From assembly GCA_024402895.1 (NCBI GenBank), contig JAKSSX010000002.1:43502-107501 (forward strand): a DNA stretch of 64,000 nt, read 5' to 3'. The DNA comes from Candidatus Saccharimonadota bacterium. Lineage in GTDB: Bacteria; Patescibacteriota; Saccharimonadia; Saccharimonadales; Saccharimonadaceae. Under the pieces are notes generated by a model. It was not told the origin of the DNA, did no database searches, and worked only from the letters and a program-made list of their open reading frames with translations. The translations under genes were made by a program, and so were the position numbers. Below are positions 14,540 through 23,527 of this stretch, in pieces (within the stretch, counting starts at the first letter, position 1; each line of letters begins with the position of its first letter).

Positions 14540-17443
14540 CTATTTACGACCTTTTTTCTTGTTCTGACGTGCTTTTTTCTTGGTCTTGCGAGCCGCATTG
14601 CGCTTTGCATTGCGATCATTATTCTTGCTGGAAGCACCGGACTTCTTGCTAGAACCGACAGAAGACTTGTGTTCAGCTGCTTTGCCTACACCATGTTCAT
14701 CTTTAGTGAATTCATCGTCCATGCTCTTAACACCAGCAGATACTTCGTTAACACCCTTCTCAGTGGCACTTTCGGCCATCTTGGTGAGCTCAGTATCATA
14801 CTTATCATCGGAAACTTCTGCAACTTCCTGCATGCGGAGAGTTAGAAGAATCTTCATAACTTCTTCGCGAAGTGCACGCTGAAGACCATCAAAGAGCTTC
14901 TGAGACTCAGAGCGATACTCTACGAGTGGATCGCGCTGACCAACACTGCGCCAGTGAATACCTTCGCGGAGGTGCTGCATGTTTTCAAGATGCTGCATCC
15001 AGAGAGTATCGAGAACGTTGAGGTAAACCTCACGCTCAATCTTGCGCATAGTATCTTCACCGAACTCAAGTTCCTTGTCATGATACATTTCTTCAACAGC
15101 AGCAAGAGCAAGCTTATTGCGATCTTTCTCTTTGCGCATGAGACCGATAGAATCGATCAAATCTTCATCAAGATCAAAGACGCTCTTGAAGCTTTCTTTG
15201 AAACGCTTGTTAATGCGAGAGCTAAACTGAACAAGCTCTGCAATCTCCTCTTTATAGAGGCGAGTAATCTCTGGGCGAATGTTATCACCGTCGAGAATCT
15301 TGCGACGCATAGTGTAAACAACTTTGCGATGGCGGTTAATAACGTTATCGTACTGAACGACGTTCTTGCGGCTATCGAAGTTGAAGCCCTCAATGCGCTT
15401 CTGGGCAGATTCGAGAGTGCGGCTAACCATCTTATTACGGATTGGCATATCATCGTCAACACCAAGACGCTTCATGATCATAGAGATACGATCGCCCTGG
15501 AAGATACGCATAAGGTCATCTTCGCAGCTGACGAAGAACTGAGTAGTACCAGGATCACCCTGACGGCCACCACGACCGCGGAGCTGGTTATCAACGCGGC
15601 GAGAGTCATGACGAGCAGTGCCAATAACTACGAGACCGCCCAATTCAGTGACGCCATCAGCGAGCTTAATATCGGTACCACGACCAGCCATGTTGGTTGC
15701 TAGAGTGACAGCACCCTTTTCGCCGGCCTTAGCAATAATTGCAGCCTCACGCTCGTTGTTCTTTGCGTTCAAGATCTCGAATGGAATGTTTTCTTTTTCG
15801 AGGTAGGCAGCAATGCGCTCGTTGTTTGCGATAGAATCAGAACCGACGAGAACTGGCTGACCTTTTTCGTGATACTTATGAATCTCAGCAGCAATAGCTT
15901 TAAGCTTTGCATCCTCAGTGCGATAAATAAGATCGTCTTTATCGACACGAACGATTGGTTTGTTAGGTGGAATCTGAATAACATCCAATGCATAAATCTG
16001 CTGGAATTCCTCTGCCTCGGTAAATGCAGTACCAGTCATACCGGAAAGCTTGTTGTAGAGACGGAAGAAGTTCTGGAAGGAAATAGTTGCGAGAGTTGTA
16101 GATTCCTCACGAACCTGTACACCTTCCTTAGCCTCGATAGCTTGATGGAGACCTTCGTTATAGCGGCGACCATGCATGAGACGACCGGTATGCTCATCGA
16201 CGATCATTACTTCGCCGGAGTTGGTTACAACATAGTCTTTATCACGCTTGAAGAGAGTCTCTGCGCGAAGAGCCTGCTCGAGGTGATAAACGATACGAGT
16301 ATTCTCGGTAGTGTAGAGAGTGTCTACGCCAAGAATCTTCTGAATCTTCTCGACACCAGCATCGGTCAAAGATACAGTGCGGCGTTTTTCGTCGACGATA
16401 TAATCTTCATCAGCGAGCTGAGCGCAAACCTTTGCGAACTGATAGTAGCTCTCTGGGTTATCTGCGGCTGGAGCGGAAATAATAAGTGGAGTACGAGCCT
16501 CATCGATAAGAATAGAGTCGACCTCATCTACGATCGCGAAGTTCAATTCGCGCTGGCGTAGGTACTGAGAATCCTTAACCATGTTATCGCGGAGATAATC
16601 GAAGCCGAATTCGTTGTTCGTACCGTAGGTAATATCGCACATATAAGCCTCTTTACGAGTTGCAGGCTTGAGATGCTTCATACGAGGATCATCATGATCT
16701 TCGTTTTCATAATCTTTGTCGTAGATAAAGCTTGCTTCATTGATAATGACACCGACGGTGAGACCGAGGAAGTCATAGAGCTCACCCATCCAACCAGCGT
16801 CACGCTGAGCAAGATAATCGTTAACAGTAACAACATGGACACCACGACCGGAAAGTGCGTTGAGATATGCTGGAAGAGTTGCGACGAGAGTCTTACCTTC
16901 ACCGGTCTTCATCTCGGCAACGTTACCTTCATGAAGGGCCATACCACCAATCAACTGAACGTCGAATGGGCGAAGACCTAGGACACGTTCGCTAGCTTCG
17001 CGAACGAGAGCAAATGCCTCTGGCAAAATCTGATCAAGAACCTTATTGTCAGCAGCAATCTGAGCTTTCTTGTCGATTTTCTTAGTCTTCTTAGCTTTCT
17101 TGTCGCTCTTCTTCTCTGCGGCAACTTTTTCTTTTGCAGCAGTAGCCTGAGCCTGCTTATTAAGCTTCTCGAAGCGTTTCTTGAGCTCTTTAGTCTGCAT
17201 AGCGAGCTCTTCTTTATTCATCTCTGAATATTTGCCAGCTAGACGATTGATCTCAGCTACGCGTTTGCGAAGGCGCTGAAGCGTCTTTTTCTGCGCATCG
17301 CCAAAAATATGCTGCAAGAATTTAGTCGTTGCGGTTTTATCGGCCAATTTATCAGTTGGTTTTTTATCTTTTGGAGCCTTTTTAGCTTTTTTAGCTTCGG
17401 CTACTTTTTCCACCCTTTTCTGATCTGACTTCCTCTCTTTCAT
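14540..17443 (-). CDS. secA: Preprotein translocase ATPase SecA
   Basis: The 967-residue protein carries the SecA motor: Walker A TGEGKT near 183, the VNDYLAQRDAGWM segment, Walker B VDEVDSILIDEART near 308, the preprotein crosslinking domain, and the second motor half with MAGRGTDIKL and QLRGRGGRQGDPG. It drives Sec export. Two lysine-rich additions are visible: an N-terminal extension of about 45 residues (EKVAEAKKAKKAPKDKKP region) and a Lys-rich insert near 105-130. The C-terminus lacks the SEC-C zinc motif and ends in a poly-basic tail. TATACT ends 6 nt before ATG, so the mRNA is probably leaderless. Confidence 0.97.
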   Translation of the reverse strand: MKERKSDQKRVEKVAEAKKAKKAPKDKKPTDKLADKTATTKFLQHIFGDAQKKTLQRLRKRVAEINRLAGKYSEMNKEELAMQTKELKKRFEKLNKQAQATAAKEKVAAEKKSDKKAKKTKKIDKKAQIAADNKVLDQILPEAFALVREASERVLGLRPFDVQLIGGMALHEGNVAEMKTGEGKTLVATLPAYLNALSGRGVHVVTVNDYLAQRDAGWMGELYDFLGLTVGVIINEASFIYDKDYENEDHDDPRMKHLKPATRKEAYMCDITYGTNNEFGFDYLRDNMVKDSQYLRQRELNFAIVDEVDSILIDEARTPLIISAPAADNPESYYQFAKVCAQLADEDYIVDEKRRTVSLTDAGVEKIQKILGVDTLYTTENTRIVYHLEQALRAETLFKRDKDYVVTNSGEVMIVDEHTGRLMHGRRYNEGLHQAIEAKEGVQVREESTTLATISFQNFFRLYNKLSGMTGTAFTEAEEFQQIYALDVIQIPPNKPIVRVDKDDLIYRTEDAKLKAIAAEIHKYHEKGQPVLVGSDSIANNERIAAYLEKENIPFEILNAKNNEREAAIIAKAGEKGAVTLATNMAGRGTDIKLADGVTELGGLVVIGTARHDSRRVDNQLRGRGGRQGDPGTTQFFVSCEDDLMRIFQGDRISMIMKRLGVDDDMPIRNKMVSRTLESAQKRIEGFNFDSRKNVVQYDNVINRHRKVVYTMRRKILDGDNIRPEITRLYKEEIAELVQFSSRINKRFKESFKSVFDLDEDLIDSIGLMRKEKDRNKLALAAVEEMYHDKELEFGEDTMRKIEREVYLNVLDTLWMQHLENMQHLREGIHWRSVGQRDPLVEYRSESQKLFDGLQRALREEVMKILLTLRMQEVAEVSDDKYDTELTKMAESATEKGVNEVSAGVKSMDDEFTKDEHGVGKAAEHKSSVGSSKKSGASSKNNDRNAKRNAARKTKKKARQNKKKGRK

Positions 17444-17449
17444 TGCACT

Positions 17450-17455
17450 AGTATA
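17450..17455 (-). promoter_or_regulatory. -10 element 6 nt upstream of secA
   Basis: TATACT preceded by TGC on the minus strand is followed by AGTGCA and the secA ATG, with no Shine-Dalgarno sequence. Confidence 0.65.
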
Positions 17456-17465
17456 GCACCTAAAA

Positions 17466-17822
17466 CTACTTCTTCAAAAGACGCTTTAGGAATCCTTTCT
17501 TATCGTAATTAGTTTTCTCGGTCTTGAAGCGACGAATCTGACCATCAAGTTTAGCCTCAATAATGTCGATGCCAGCATAAACATTTGATGCCTCGTCTTT
17601 TGCTGCGAGTACCTTACCGCCAGGGATATCCATAGATACGGAAAGCTCATATTTATTGCCGTGATCGCGGTTTACCTCAGTTACAACGACCTTAACAATA
17701 ACGTCTTTGCGATGATCGCGTGGTAGATGGCGATCAAGTTTGCCGATACGCTTAATAACGTACTTCTTAAAGCTCTCTTCAACCTTATAGTTGGAGCCAC
17801 TAATTTCAATATTATCGATCAT
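17466..17822 (-). CDS. hpf: Ribosome hibernation promoting factor, short form (RaiA/HPF)
   Basis: The 118-residue protein spans one S30AE domain: beta-alpha-beta-beta-beta-alpha with IDNIEISGSNYKVEESFKKYV, KLDRHLP, the RDHGNKYELSVSMDIPGG strand pair and AKDEASNVYAGIDIIEAKL. It lacks the C-terminal dimerisation domain of long HPF, so it would bind the 30S decoding region without forming dimers on its own. The ATG directly follows the serS stop, with AAGGAG inside the serS end, so it is co-transcribed with serS. Confidence 0.9.
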   Translation of the reverse strand: MIDNIEISGSNYKVEESFKKYVIKRIGKLDRHLPRDHRKDVIVKVVVTEVNRDHGNKYELSVSMDIPGGKVLAAKDEASNVYAGIDIIEAKLDGQIRRFKTEKTNYDKKGFLKRLLKK

Positions 17823-19124
17823 CTAGATATTCTCCTTTCCATCAAGATATTTTTGCAAAACCTTAGGCACGCGCACGGTCATGTCTGGGTTTTGGTTGTT
17901 TTCGATAATTGCAATCATAATACGACCAAGCGCAAAGGCAGTTGCATCGTTAGTATGAACTAATTCAAGGTCGCCATTGTCGCGACGAACGCGAGTCTGG
18001 AGACGGCGAGACTGATAATCTGTCATGTAATCTGCGGTATGAGTCTCACGATATTTGCCTTGGCCAGGTAGCCAAACCTCAATATCCATACCACGAGCAT
18101 CTGGTTTTCCGATATCAAATGTGCACTTGCGAATAACACGATAAGGAAGCTCTAGCTGTTCGACTAGCCAACGCTGAATAGCAATAAACAACTCATGCTC
18201 TTTGCGGCTAGTTTCCTTAGTAGAGAAGCCTTCCATTTCAAGTTTATCGAACTGATGAACGCGGAAGATGCCTTCCATATCTTTACCGTAAGTGCCAGCC
18301 TCTTGGCGGAAGCTAGTTGCGTAACCAAGATAGCGAGCTGGGAGTTCTTTTTCTTCGAAGATTTCGCCTGCATGCATAGAGCCAAGAACATGCTCTGCGC
18401 TACCCTGAAGCCAAAGTTCTTCGTCTTCAATCTTGTAGCGATCTTCACGTGGCTCTAGGCGGTCCATAGCATCATACATTTCGGTACGAAGCATAAGTGG
18501 AGGAAGAACAATCGTGAATGGTTTTTCGGAAACCTGACCCTTGAGGCCTGCTTTTTCAACGATTTCAGAGATGATCTTCTCGTTAGAGAGGCTATTCATG
18601 ACGAAGTTCACAATAGCCATCTGAAGCTTGACTAGGTCGCCCTTAAGATAAGCAAAGCGAGAACCGGAAACCTTTGCTGCGCGTTCCTTGTCGATCCAGC
18701 CACGAGCCTGACCGATTTCGAAGTGATTCTTTGCGTTCTCAATCTGAGGAATTTCGCCGCAAACTTCAGCGATCTGATTATCATCCTCAGTTAAGCCAAT
18801 AGGAACATCATCTTCATAGACGTTTGGTACCTGTTTGAGCTTAGAGATGAAATTCTGTTCGATCTCAGCTAATTTTGGCTCTACTTCAGCAAGTTTAGCC
18901 TTTAGTTCCTTGCCCTGCTCAATAAGCTTAGGGTCTGGCTTTCCGCCCTTCATTTGAGCGGAAATTTTATTGCGTTCCTGGCGAAGCTCGTCAATCTCGC
19001 GTGATAATTCTTTGCGCTCGTCATCAAGGCGCAAAATCTCGTCGAGGTCTATATCATAGACCTTGTTATGAATTGCATCCTCAACTTTCTGGCGATTCGC
19101 ACGGATGAAATTAATATCTAACAT
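17823..19124 (-). CDS. serS: Seryl-tRNA synthetase
   Basis: The 433-residue protein has the N-terminal long coiled-coil arm (about 25-105, with LDDERKELSREIDELRQERN), and the class II core with LRTEMYDAMDRLEPREDRY, TSFRQEAGTYGKDMEGIFRVHQF (motif 2) and TNDATAFALGRIMIAIIEN (motif 3). It charges tRNA-Ser; a tRNA-Ser(UGA) gene lies at 51373. The promoter is an extended TGCTATAAT ending 9 nt before the ATG, so the leader is 2-3 nt at most. hpf follows directly. Confidence 0.96.
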   Translation of the reverse strand: MLDINFIRANRQKVEDAIHNKVYDIDLDEILRLDDERKELSREIDELRQERNKISAQMKGGKPDPKLIEQGKELKAKLAEVEPKLAEIEQNFISKLKQVPNVYEDDVPIGLTEDDNQIAEVCGEIPQIENAKNHFEIGQARGWIDKERAAKVSGSRFAYLKGDLVKLQMAIVNFVMNSLSNEKIISEIVEKAGLKGQVSEKPFTIVLPPLMLRTEMYDAMDRLEPREDRYKIEDEELWLQGSAEHVLGSMHAGEIFEEKELPARYLGYATSFRQEAGTYGKDMEGIFRVHQFDKLEMEGFSTKETSRKEHELFIAIQRWLVEQLELPYRVIRKCTFDIGKPDARGMDIEVWLPGQGKYRETHTADYMTDYQSRRLQTRVRRDNGDLELVHTNDATAFALGRIMIAIIENNQNPDMTVRVPKVLQKYLDGKENI

Positions 19125-19144
19125 ACTGATTTTATTATAGCATG

Positions 19145-21349
19145 CTAGACGGTGTCTTGGCGTATTGTCTCGATAATATTCTGCTTAGAAACACGGCGAA
19201 CCGAATAATTCATAATCACGGCAATCAAAGCTGCAACCGCAACAATGGAAATAATGATTGGGAGGATCGGCAGCTCGTAGCTCAGACCGATGCCGCCAGC
19301 ATCAAATACGTAATGAACACCATACGAAATCGCGATTCCAATAGGGATGCCAATCGCTAACGCGCGGACGGAATAGAGAATACTTTCTAGGCGAATCATG
19401 CGATTAAATTCATCGTCAGTCATACCAACGGATTTCAGAATCGCGAACTCTTTTGCACGAAGTTGAATGTTGGTCGTGATCGTATTAAAGATATTCGTGA
19501 GACCAATCAACGCAATAAATGCGATGAAGCCATACATAAAGATTGCAACTAGAAGCATAATGTCACTAGTTTGCTTCTTTGCACCCCTAATATCGAAAGC
19601 ATAGAGTTGGACTTCGCTATTAGCGTCTCTGTGCTCATTGATTGTTTCGATATATCTCAATAAATCTTCCGACTGATCGCCCGGATTTGCGTAGAGCATA
19701 TTTGTATAATCGCTAAATACTAACTCTTTTGCATTAACGTGATTCTCGGAAATGAAAATAGTAGGATTCGATATTCTATCAATACCGAGAGGCTTTTTAT
19801 CTGTAACTTTAGAGATAGTAACATTAAACGTCTTAATTGTATTCTCGTCAAATTCGTCTTTTGTGTAGTCGATAACTTTTGGACTTAATTCGTCGCCTTC
19901 CATATTTGTTAAAGCACGAGAAACAGAAATCGCGCCGTTTGAATGAGACTTTTCTACATAATCGTTCAATATCGCTGCTTTTTCAAAATCATTCGTAATT
20001 CCCAATGAGCGAGCATACTTCTCAAAATATTCGCTCGATAATGCAAACACTTCCAGACGCCCTGCGAGCGCATGCTGATAATAAACGTGCTCGCCTAGAT
20101 TAAAACTATCTTCCAATTCTTTATAATCCGTAATCGAGCCGCCCTCGACGATAAAGTTTACGTCTTTATACGGAAATGCATTATCGATAATGCGCTGGCT
20201 ATCTGCGATAAAACCAGATAAGCCAACAAAGGCCGCAACGCTAACAATAATCGAAATTACCGTCGTGCGATATTTCTGTTTGCTACGTTTTAGATTCTTA
20301 CTGGCAACAATGCCGCCAACGCCAAAATAATTACTAATAAACTTGCTGGTTTTTAGCTTCTTTGGATTTACGGCAACATCCTGCGTGCTACGAATCGCAT
20401 CAATCGGCGTCAAACGTCCGGCGCGAATTGCTGCGCTCGCACTCGACAAAAGAATGATAATAAATCCAGAAACAACGTCGATTACGATCGCCCACCAAGG
20501 CACGAAGAATACCATCGACGATGCCGCATTGAGAAGCGAATTCGTGACGCCAAGTAGCGCAAAAGTTAAAATCGTACCAAGTATCAAACCTACCGGAATA
20601 GCCACTGCGCCGATAATTATTGCCTCCAACAAAACCGAGTAGCGAATCTGGCGTGGAGTTGCGCCAATCGAGCTAAGAATACCAAATTCACGAATACGTT
20701 CAGTCGTGGAAATATTAAACGAATTGCGAATCGTGAAGATACTAGCAATAATAATCGAACCAATTACTAAAGTCGCAATCGATATCAAAATAGTATTAGT
20801 GTTATAGTCGACATTTCCATCAAAAGCTAACAAAGAATCATTCGTACGTACATTAATATTTTCGAGCTCAGCCTCTTTTAAAGCACTTACAATATCGTTT
20901 CCGTAACGCTCGTGCATTGGCTTAGCGTAGCCAGCCTTGCGAAGCGGTCCTTCATATCTAACATAAACAACATATTCATTCTCTGCACTACGCTGTTCGT
21001 CACTCAAGGAATCCATGCGCTCATATAGCGCAGTAGGATATGGCGCACTGCTATCTTTCAGATAACTATAATCATCACCGATCTCGACTTTCGAAGAATA
21101 ATAAACAGACTCGACGCCGGCAGCATGCTCGATTATTTTCAACTTGTCGCCAGGAATATTTTCGAATGATTGATGAAAATTACCATACTCGGAAATCTGA
21201 AATTCCTTCAAAGTTTGCCAAAAACAGCAAGGAATTGCGATGACAATAAAAAGCAACGCAATCGACAATGCCACGCCAAGCATCGTAACAATACTGCGTT
21301 TTTTATTGCGCTGAATATTGATGCGCGTAATTCGCGATAGTACGCTCAT
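19145..21349 (-). CDS. ABC transporter permease, MacB/FtsX type
   Basis: At 734 residues the protein follows the duplicated LolC/FtsX layout: an N-terminal membrane helix (about 18-40), a first extracellular domain (about 41-180), three helices (about 185-300), a further helix near 365, a second extracellular domain (about 385-585), and three C-terminal helices (about 600-715). Each membrane block shows the FtsX pattern ([23 protein letters not shown] and [16 protein letters not shown]). These permeases work with a LolD-type ATPase in lipoprotein, peptide or antibiotic export. Its ATG overlaps the stop of the ATPase gene upstream. Confidence 0.9.
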   Translation of the reverse strand: MSVLSRITRINIQRNKKRSIVTMLGVALSIALLFIVIAIPCCFWQTLKEFQISEYGNFHQSFENIPGDKLKIIEHAAGVESVYYSSKVEIGDDYSYLKDSSAPYPTALYERMDSLSDEQRSAENEYVVYVRYEGPLRKAGYAKPMHERYGNDIVSALKEAELENINVRTNDSLLAFDGNVDYNTNTILISIATLVIGSIIIASIFTIRNSFNISTTERIREFGILSSIGATPRQIRYSVLLEAIIIGAVAIPVGLILGTILTFALLGVTNSLLNAASSMVFFVPWWAIVIDVVSGFIIILLSSASAAIRAGRLTPIDAIRSTQDVAVNPKKLKTSKFISNYFGVGGIVASKNLKRSKQKYRTTVISIIVSVAAFVGLSGFIADSQRIIDNAFPYKDVNFIVEGGSITDYKELEDSFNLGEHVYYQHALAGRLEVFALSSEYFEKYARSLGITNDFEKAAILNDYVEKSHSNGAISVSRALTNMEGDELSPKVIDYTKDEFDENTIKTFNVTISKVTDKKPLGIDRISNPTIFISENHVNAKELVFSDYTNMLYANPGDQSEDLLRYIETINEHRDANSEVQLYAFDIRGAKKQTSDIMLLVAIFMYGFIAFIALIGLTNIFNTITTNIQLRAKEFAILKSVGMTDDEFNRMIRLESILYSVRALAIGIPIGIAISYGVHYVFDAGGIGLSYELPILPIIISIVAVAALIAVIMNYSVRRVSKQNIIETIRQDTV

Positions 21350-22041
21350 TATTTCTTTGCCTTTTTATCGGAAACAATCTTGCCATCCGCAAAAGTAATA
21401 ATGCGTCCCGCCTGCTTTGCGATTTCCAAATCATGCGTGACTAGAATAATTGTTTGGCCAAACTTTTCGTTAGCTAATTTTAGTAGCTTTACAATCTCGG
21501 CACCAGCTTTAGAATCTAGGTTGCCGGTTGGCTCATCAGCCAAAATCAATGCTGGACGACCAAACAGTGCGCGACCGATTGCAGTGCGCTGTTGCTGGCC
21601 GCCAGAAAGCTGATTTGGTAAATGATTCTCCCTGTCTTCAAGACCCAAAGTTTTAATCAATTCCTCAAGATATTCTTCGTCGATTTTCTGTTTTTCTAGG
21701 TCAACCGGAAGAGTGATATTTTCACGAACTGTGAGTACTGGAATTAAATTATAAAACTGATAAATAATGCCAATATTTTTGCGACGGAAAAGTGCCAACT
21801 TATTATCATTCAAATCGGTAATGTTCTGGCCATCGACAATAATTTCGCCACCTTTTTTATCTGGGCGATCGACGCCACCAATCATATGAAGAAGCGTAGA
21901 TTTTCCGGAGCCACTTGCGCCAATAATTGCAACAAACTCGCCCTTCTCTACTTCAAGATTTACGCCATCAACAGCCTTAACTAAATTATCGCCTTTGCCA
22001 TAGGTTTTAACTAGATTTTTGACTTCAAGAATTTTTGACAT
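21349..22041 (-). CDS. ABC transporter ATPase, LolD/MacB type
   Basis: The 230-residue protein has Walker [10 protein letters not shown] (about 42), the Q-loop [13 protein letters not shown], signature LSGGQQQR (about 143), Walker [14 protein letters not shown] and the switch His in VTHD. This set is typical of LolD/MacB ATPases. It starts after GGAGGTTAA and overlaps the permease by one base (TAATG). A TAAAAT -10 at 22086-22091 predicts a leader of about 38 nt. Together the two genes form a complete exporter whose substrate cannot be read. Confidence 0.93.
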   Translation of the reverse strand: MSKILEVKNLVKTYGKGDNLVKAVDGVNLEVEKGEFVAIIGASGSGKSTLLHMIGGVDRPDKKGGEIIVDGQNITDLNDNKLALFRRKNIGIIYQFYNLIPVLTVRENITLPVDLEKQKIDEEYLEELIKTLGLEDRENHLPNQLSGGQQQRTAIGRALFGRPALILADEPTGNLDSKAGAEIVKLLKLANEKFGQTIILVTHDLEIAKQAGRIITFADGKIVSDKKAKK

Positions 22042-22145
22042 TTAACCTCCGGATTTTTACAGACGACGCCGTAATGGCGACTATTATTTTAGTTTACCAT
22101 AATTCACTAAATAGCCGTTGCGTGACATATCTTTATAAATAATGT

Positions 22146-22151
22146 TATTAT
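22146..22151 (+). promoter_or_regulatory. -10 element 7 nt upstream of the 22159 acyltransferase
   Basis: TATTAT is followed by 7 nt and the ATG. GTGACA lies 18 bp upstream as a possible -35. A leaderless transcript is likely, although an internal GGAGG lies just inside the frame. Confidence 0.5.
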
Positions 22152-22158
22152 TTGAAAC

Positions 22159-23238
22159 ATGAAGGAGGTAAAAAAGAAGCGTATCGGCTATCTTGATGCG
22201 CTGAGGGTTATTGCTGCTCTCGCAGTAATTATTATTCATGTTTCAGCGGCAAGGTGGAATGCTGCTCCGAGCATCCACAGCAATCATATGTTTATTACAA
22301 TGGTCCTAAATACCATTACGCGCTGGGCTGTACCGCTCTTCGTAATGATTTCCGGAGCCTTATTGCTCGATCCGAAGAAGCCATTTTCTATTCGAAAGTT
22401 TTATCGCAAAAACATTCTTAGAATCGTTATTACATTCCTAGTTTGGTCTGTTTTTTACATGGTTTTCAACTGGAAAGTGCTTAAATTTTCGCCAGGCTCA
22501 ATACAAGGTGCGATCGCTTCCGTAATTGAAGGTAGCTATCATATGTGGTTCTTGTATATGCTTTTAGGACTATATGTCGTGACGCCAGTTTTGAGGCTAA
22601 TTACCGCAAATCGCCGAATGCTAAGTTATTTCCTATTTATTGGAATTCTAATAACTTTCATCATCCCTGGCATATTACATATAGCTACAGTTGGAACAAT
22701 GGTTTCAACTAACCCTTATATGCGAACTATAAAAGACATCTTAACGTCAGTAACTACTTCTATGCATTTTTCATTTGCTGGTAGCTACGTCATCTACTAT
22801 TTACTCGGCTATTATCTACGCACGGAAGTTCTCAGTAAATTACAGCGTTATATCATTTATGCTCTAGGCATTTTAGGCGCAGCTTTCGGATGCGTCGTCA
22901 CTTACAAAGTTTCAGTTATTACTGATACGAAATATACCTGTCTCAGCGAATATCTGCCATGGATTTTAGCTATGACGACAGCTCTATTCGTATTCTTTAG
23001 ATATAATTGCGAAAAGATTGGAAACTCAAAAGTCGTCAGACTTTTCGCTAGCGCAAGTTTCGGCATTTACCTACTTCATGCCGCAGTTCTAGAAGTGGTA
23101 ACGAAAAACGGAATTTTCAATACGCTGACATACGATTGGTTCCTTTACCTATTATCTATTGTTATCATTTTCGCCGTATCATTCGGTATTACTTGGATAT
23201 TACAAAAAATCCCACTAGTCAAAAAGATTGTCTCATAG
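22159..23238 (+). CDS. Acyltransferase-3 family membrane protein
   Basis: The 359-residue protein has about ten membrane helices and the family start RIGYLDALRVIAALAVIIIH with the conserved His near 27, and an Arg after the second helix. It has no SGNH domain, unlike the OatA-like protein at 2609. Family members O-acetylate or O-succinylate surface glycans, lipids or small molecules. The neighbouring ABC exporter is divergent. The actual acceptor cannot be read from sequence. Confidence 0.85.
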   Translation: MKEVKKKRIGYLDALRVIAALAVIIIHVSAARWNAAPSIHSNHMFITMVLNTITRWAVPLFVMISGALLLDPKKPFSIRKFYRKNILRIVITFLVWSVFYMVFNWKVLKFSPGSIQGAIASVIEGSYHMWFLYMLLGLYVVTPVLRLITANRRMLSYFLFIGILITFIIPGILHIATVGTMVSTNPYMRTIKDILTSVTTSMHFSFAGSYVIYYLLGYYLRTEVLSKLQRYIIYALGILGAAFGCVVTYKVSVITDTKYTCLSEYLPWILAMTTALFVFFRYNCEKIGNSKVVRLFASASFGIYLLHAAVLEVVTKNGIFNTLTYDWFLYLLSIVIIFAVSFGITWILQKIPLVKKIVS

Positions 23239-23272
23239 TTCTAAGCACAAAAAATAGCCCGAAGGCTTTTAG

Positions 23273-23348
23273 TGGTACACCCGGCGGGAGTCGAACCCAC
23301 GACACCTGGTACCGGAAACCAGTGCTCTATCCACTGAGCTACGGGTGC
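23273..23348 (-). tRNA. tRNA-Arg(CCG)
   Basis: A full cloverleaf with encoded CCA is visible: acceptor GCACCCG with CGGGTGT (one G-T pair at the end), D arm GCTCAGTGGATAGAGC, anticodon loop TTCCGGT with anticodon CCG, and T loop TTCGACT. Confidence 0.93.
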
Positions 23349-23371
23349 ACACAAGCTAATAATAAGTGCAG

Positions 23372-23448
23372 TGGTACCTCCGATAGGATTCGAACCTACG
23401 ACACCTGGTTCCGAAGACCAGTGCTCTAATCCACTGAGCTACGGAGGC
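23372..23448 (-). tRNA. tRNA-Arg(TCG)
   Basis: A full cloverleaf with encoded CCA: acceptor GCCTCCG with CGGAGGT, anticodon stem CTGGT/ACCAG with loop CTTCGGA (anticodon TCG) and T loop TTCGAAT. It lies 23 nt upstream of tRNA-Arg(CCG), so both are probably cut from one transcript. A TATACT at about 23459-23464 on the minus strand fits their promoter. Confidence 0.93.
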
Positions 23449-23468
23449 ACTGGTTATAGTATACCACG

Positions 23469-23501
23469 CAAAAACACCCCTACATGAGAGGTGTTTTTTT
23501 G
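23469..23501. terminator. Intrinsic terminator of the VirB6-like operon
   Basis: AAAACACC and GGTGTTTTTTT form a stem-loop with A and T runs on both sides. It lies 27 nt past the stop of the 23528 gene on the minus strand and just upstream of the tRNA-Arg promoter. Confidence 0.85.
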
Positions 23502-23527
23502 TTTTATCGGACTAGCCGAGTGGCAAG

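Noticed and set aside
14954..15703. 249-codon open frame on the plus strand opposite secA
   Set aside because: It lies wholly antisense to a highly conserved gene, has no ribosome site or promoter, and codes for a low-complexity protein; a codon-bias shadow.
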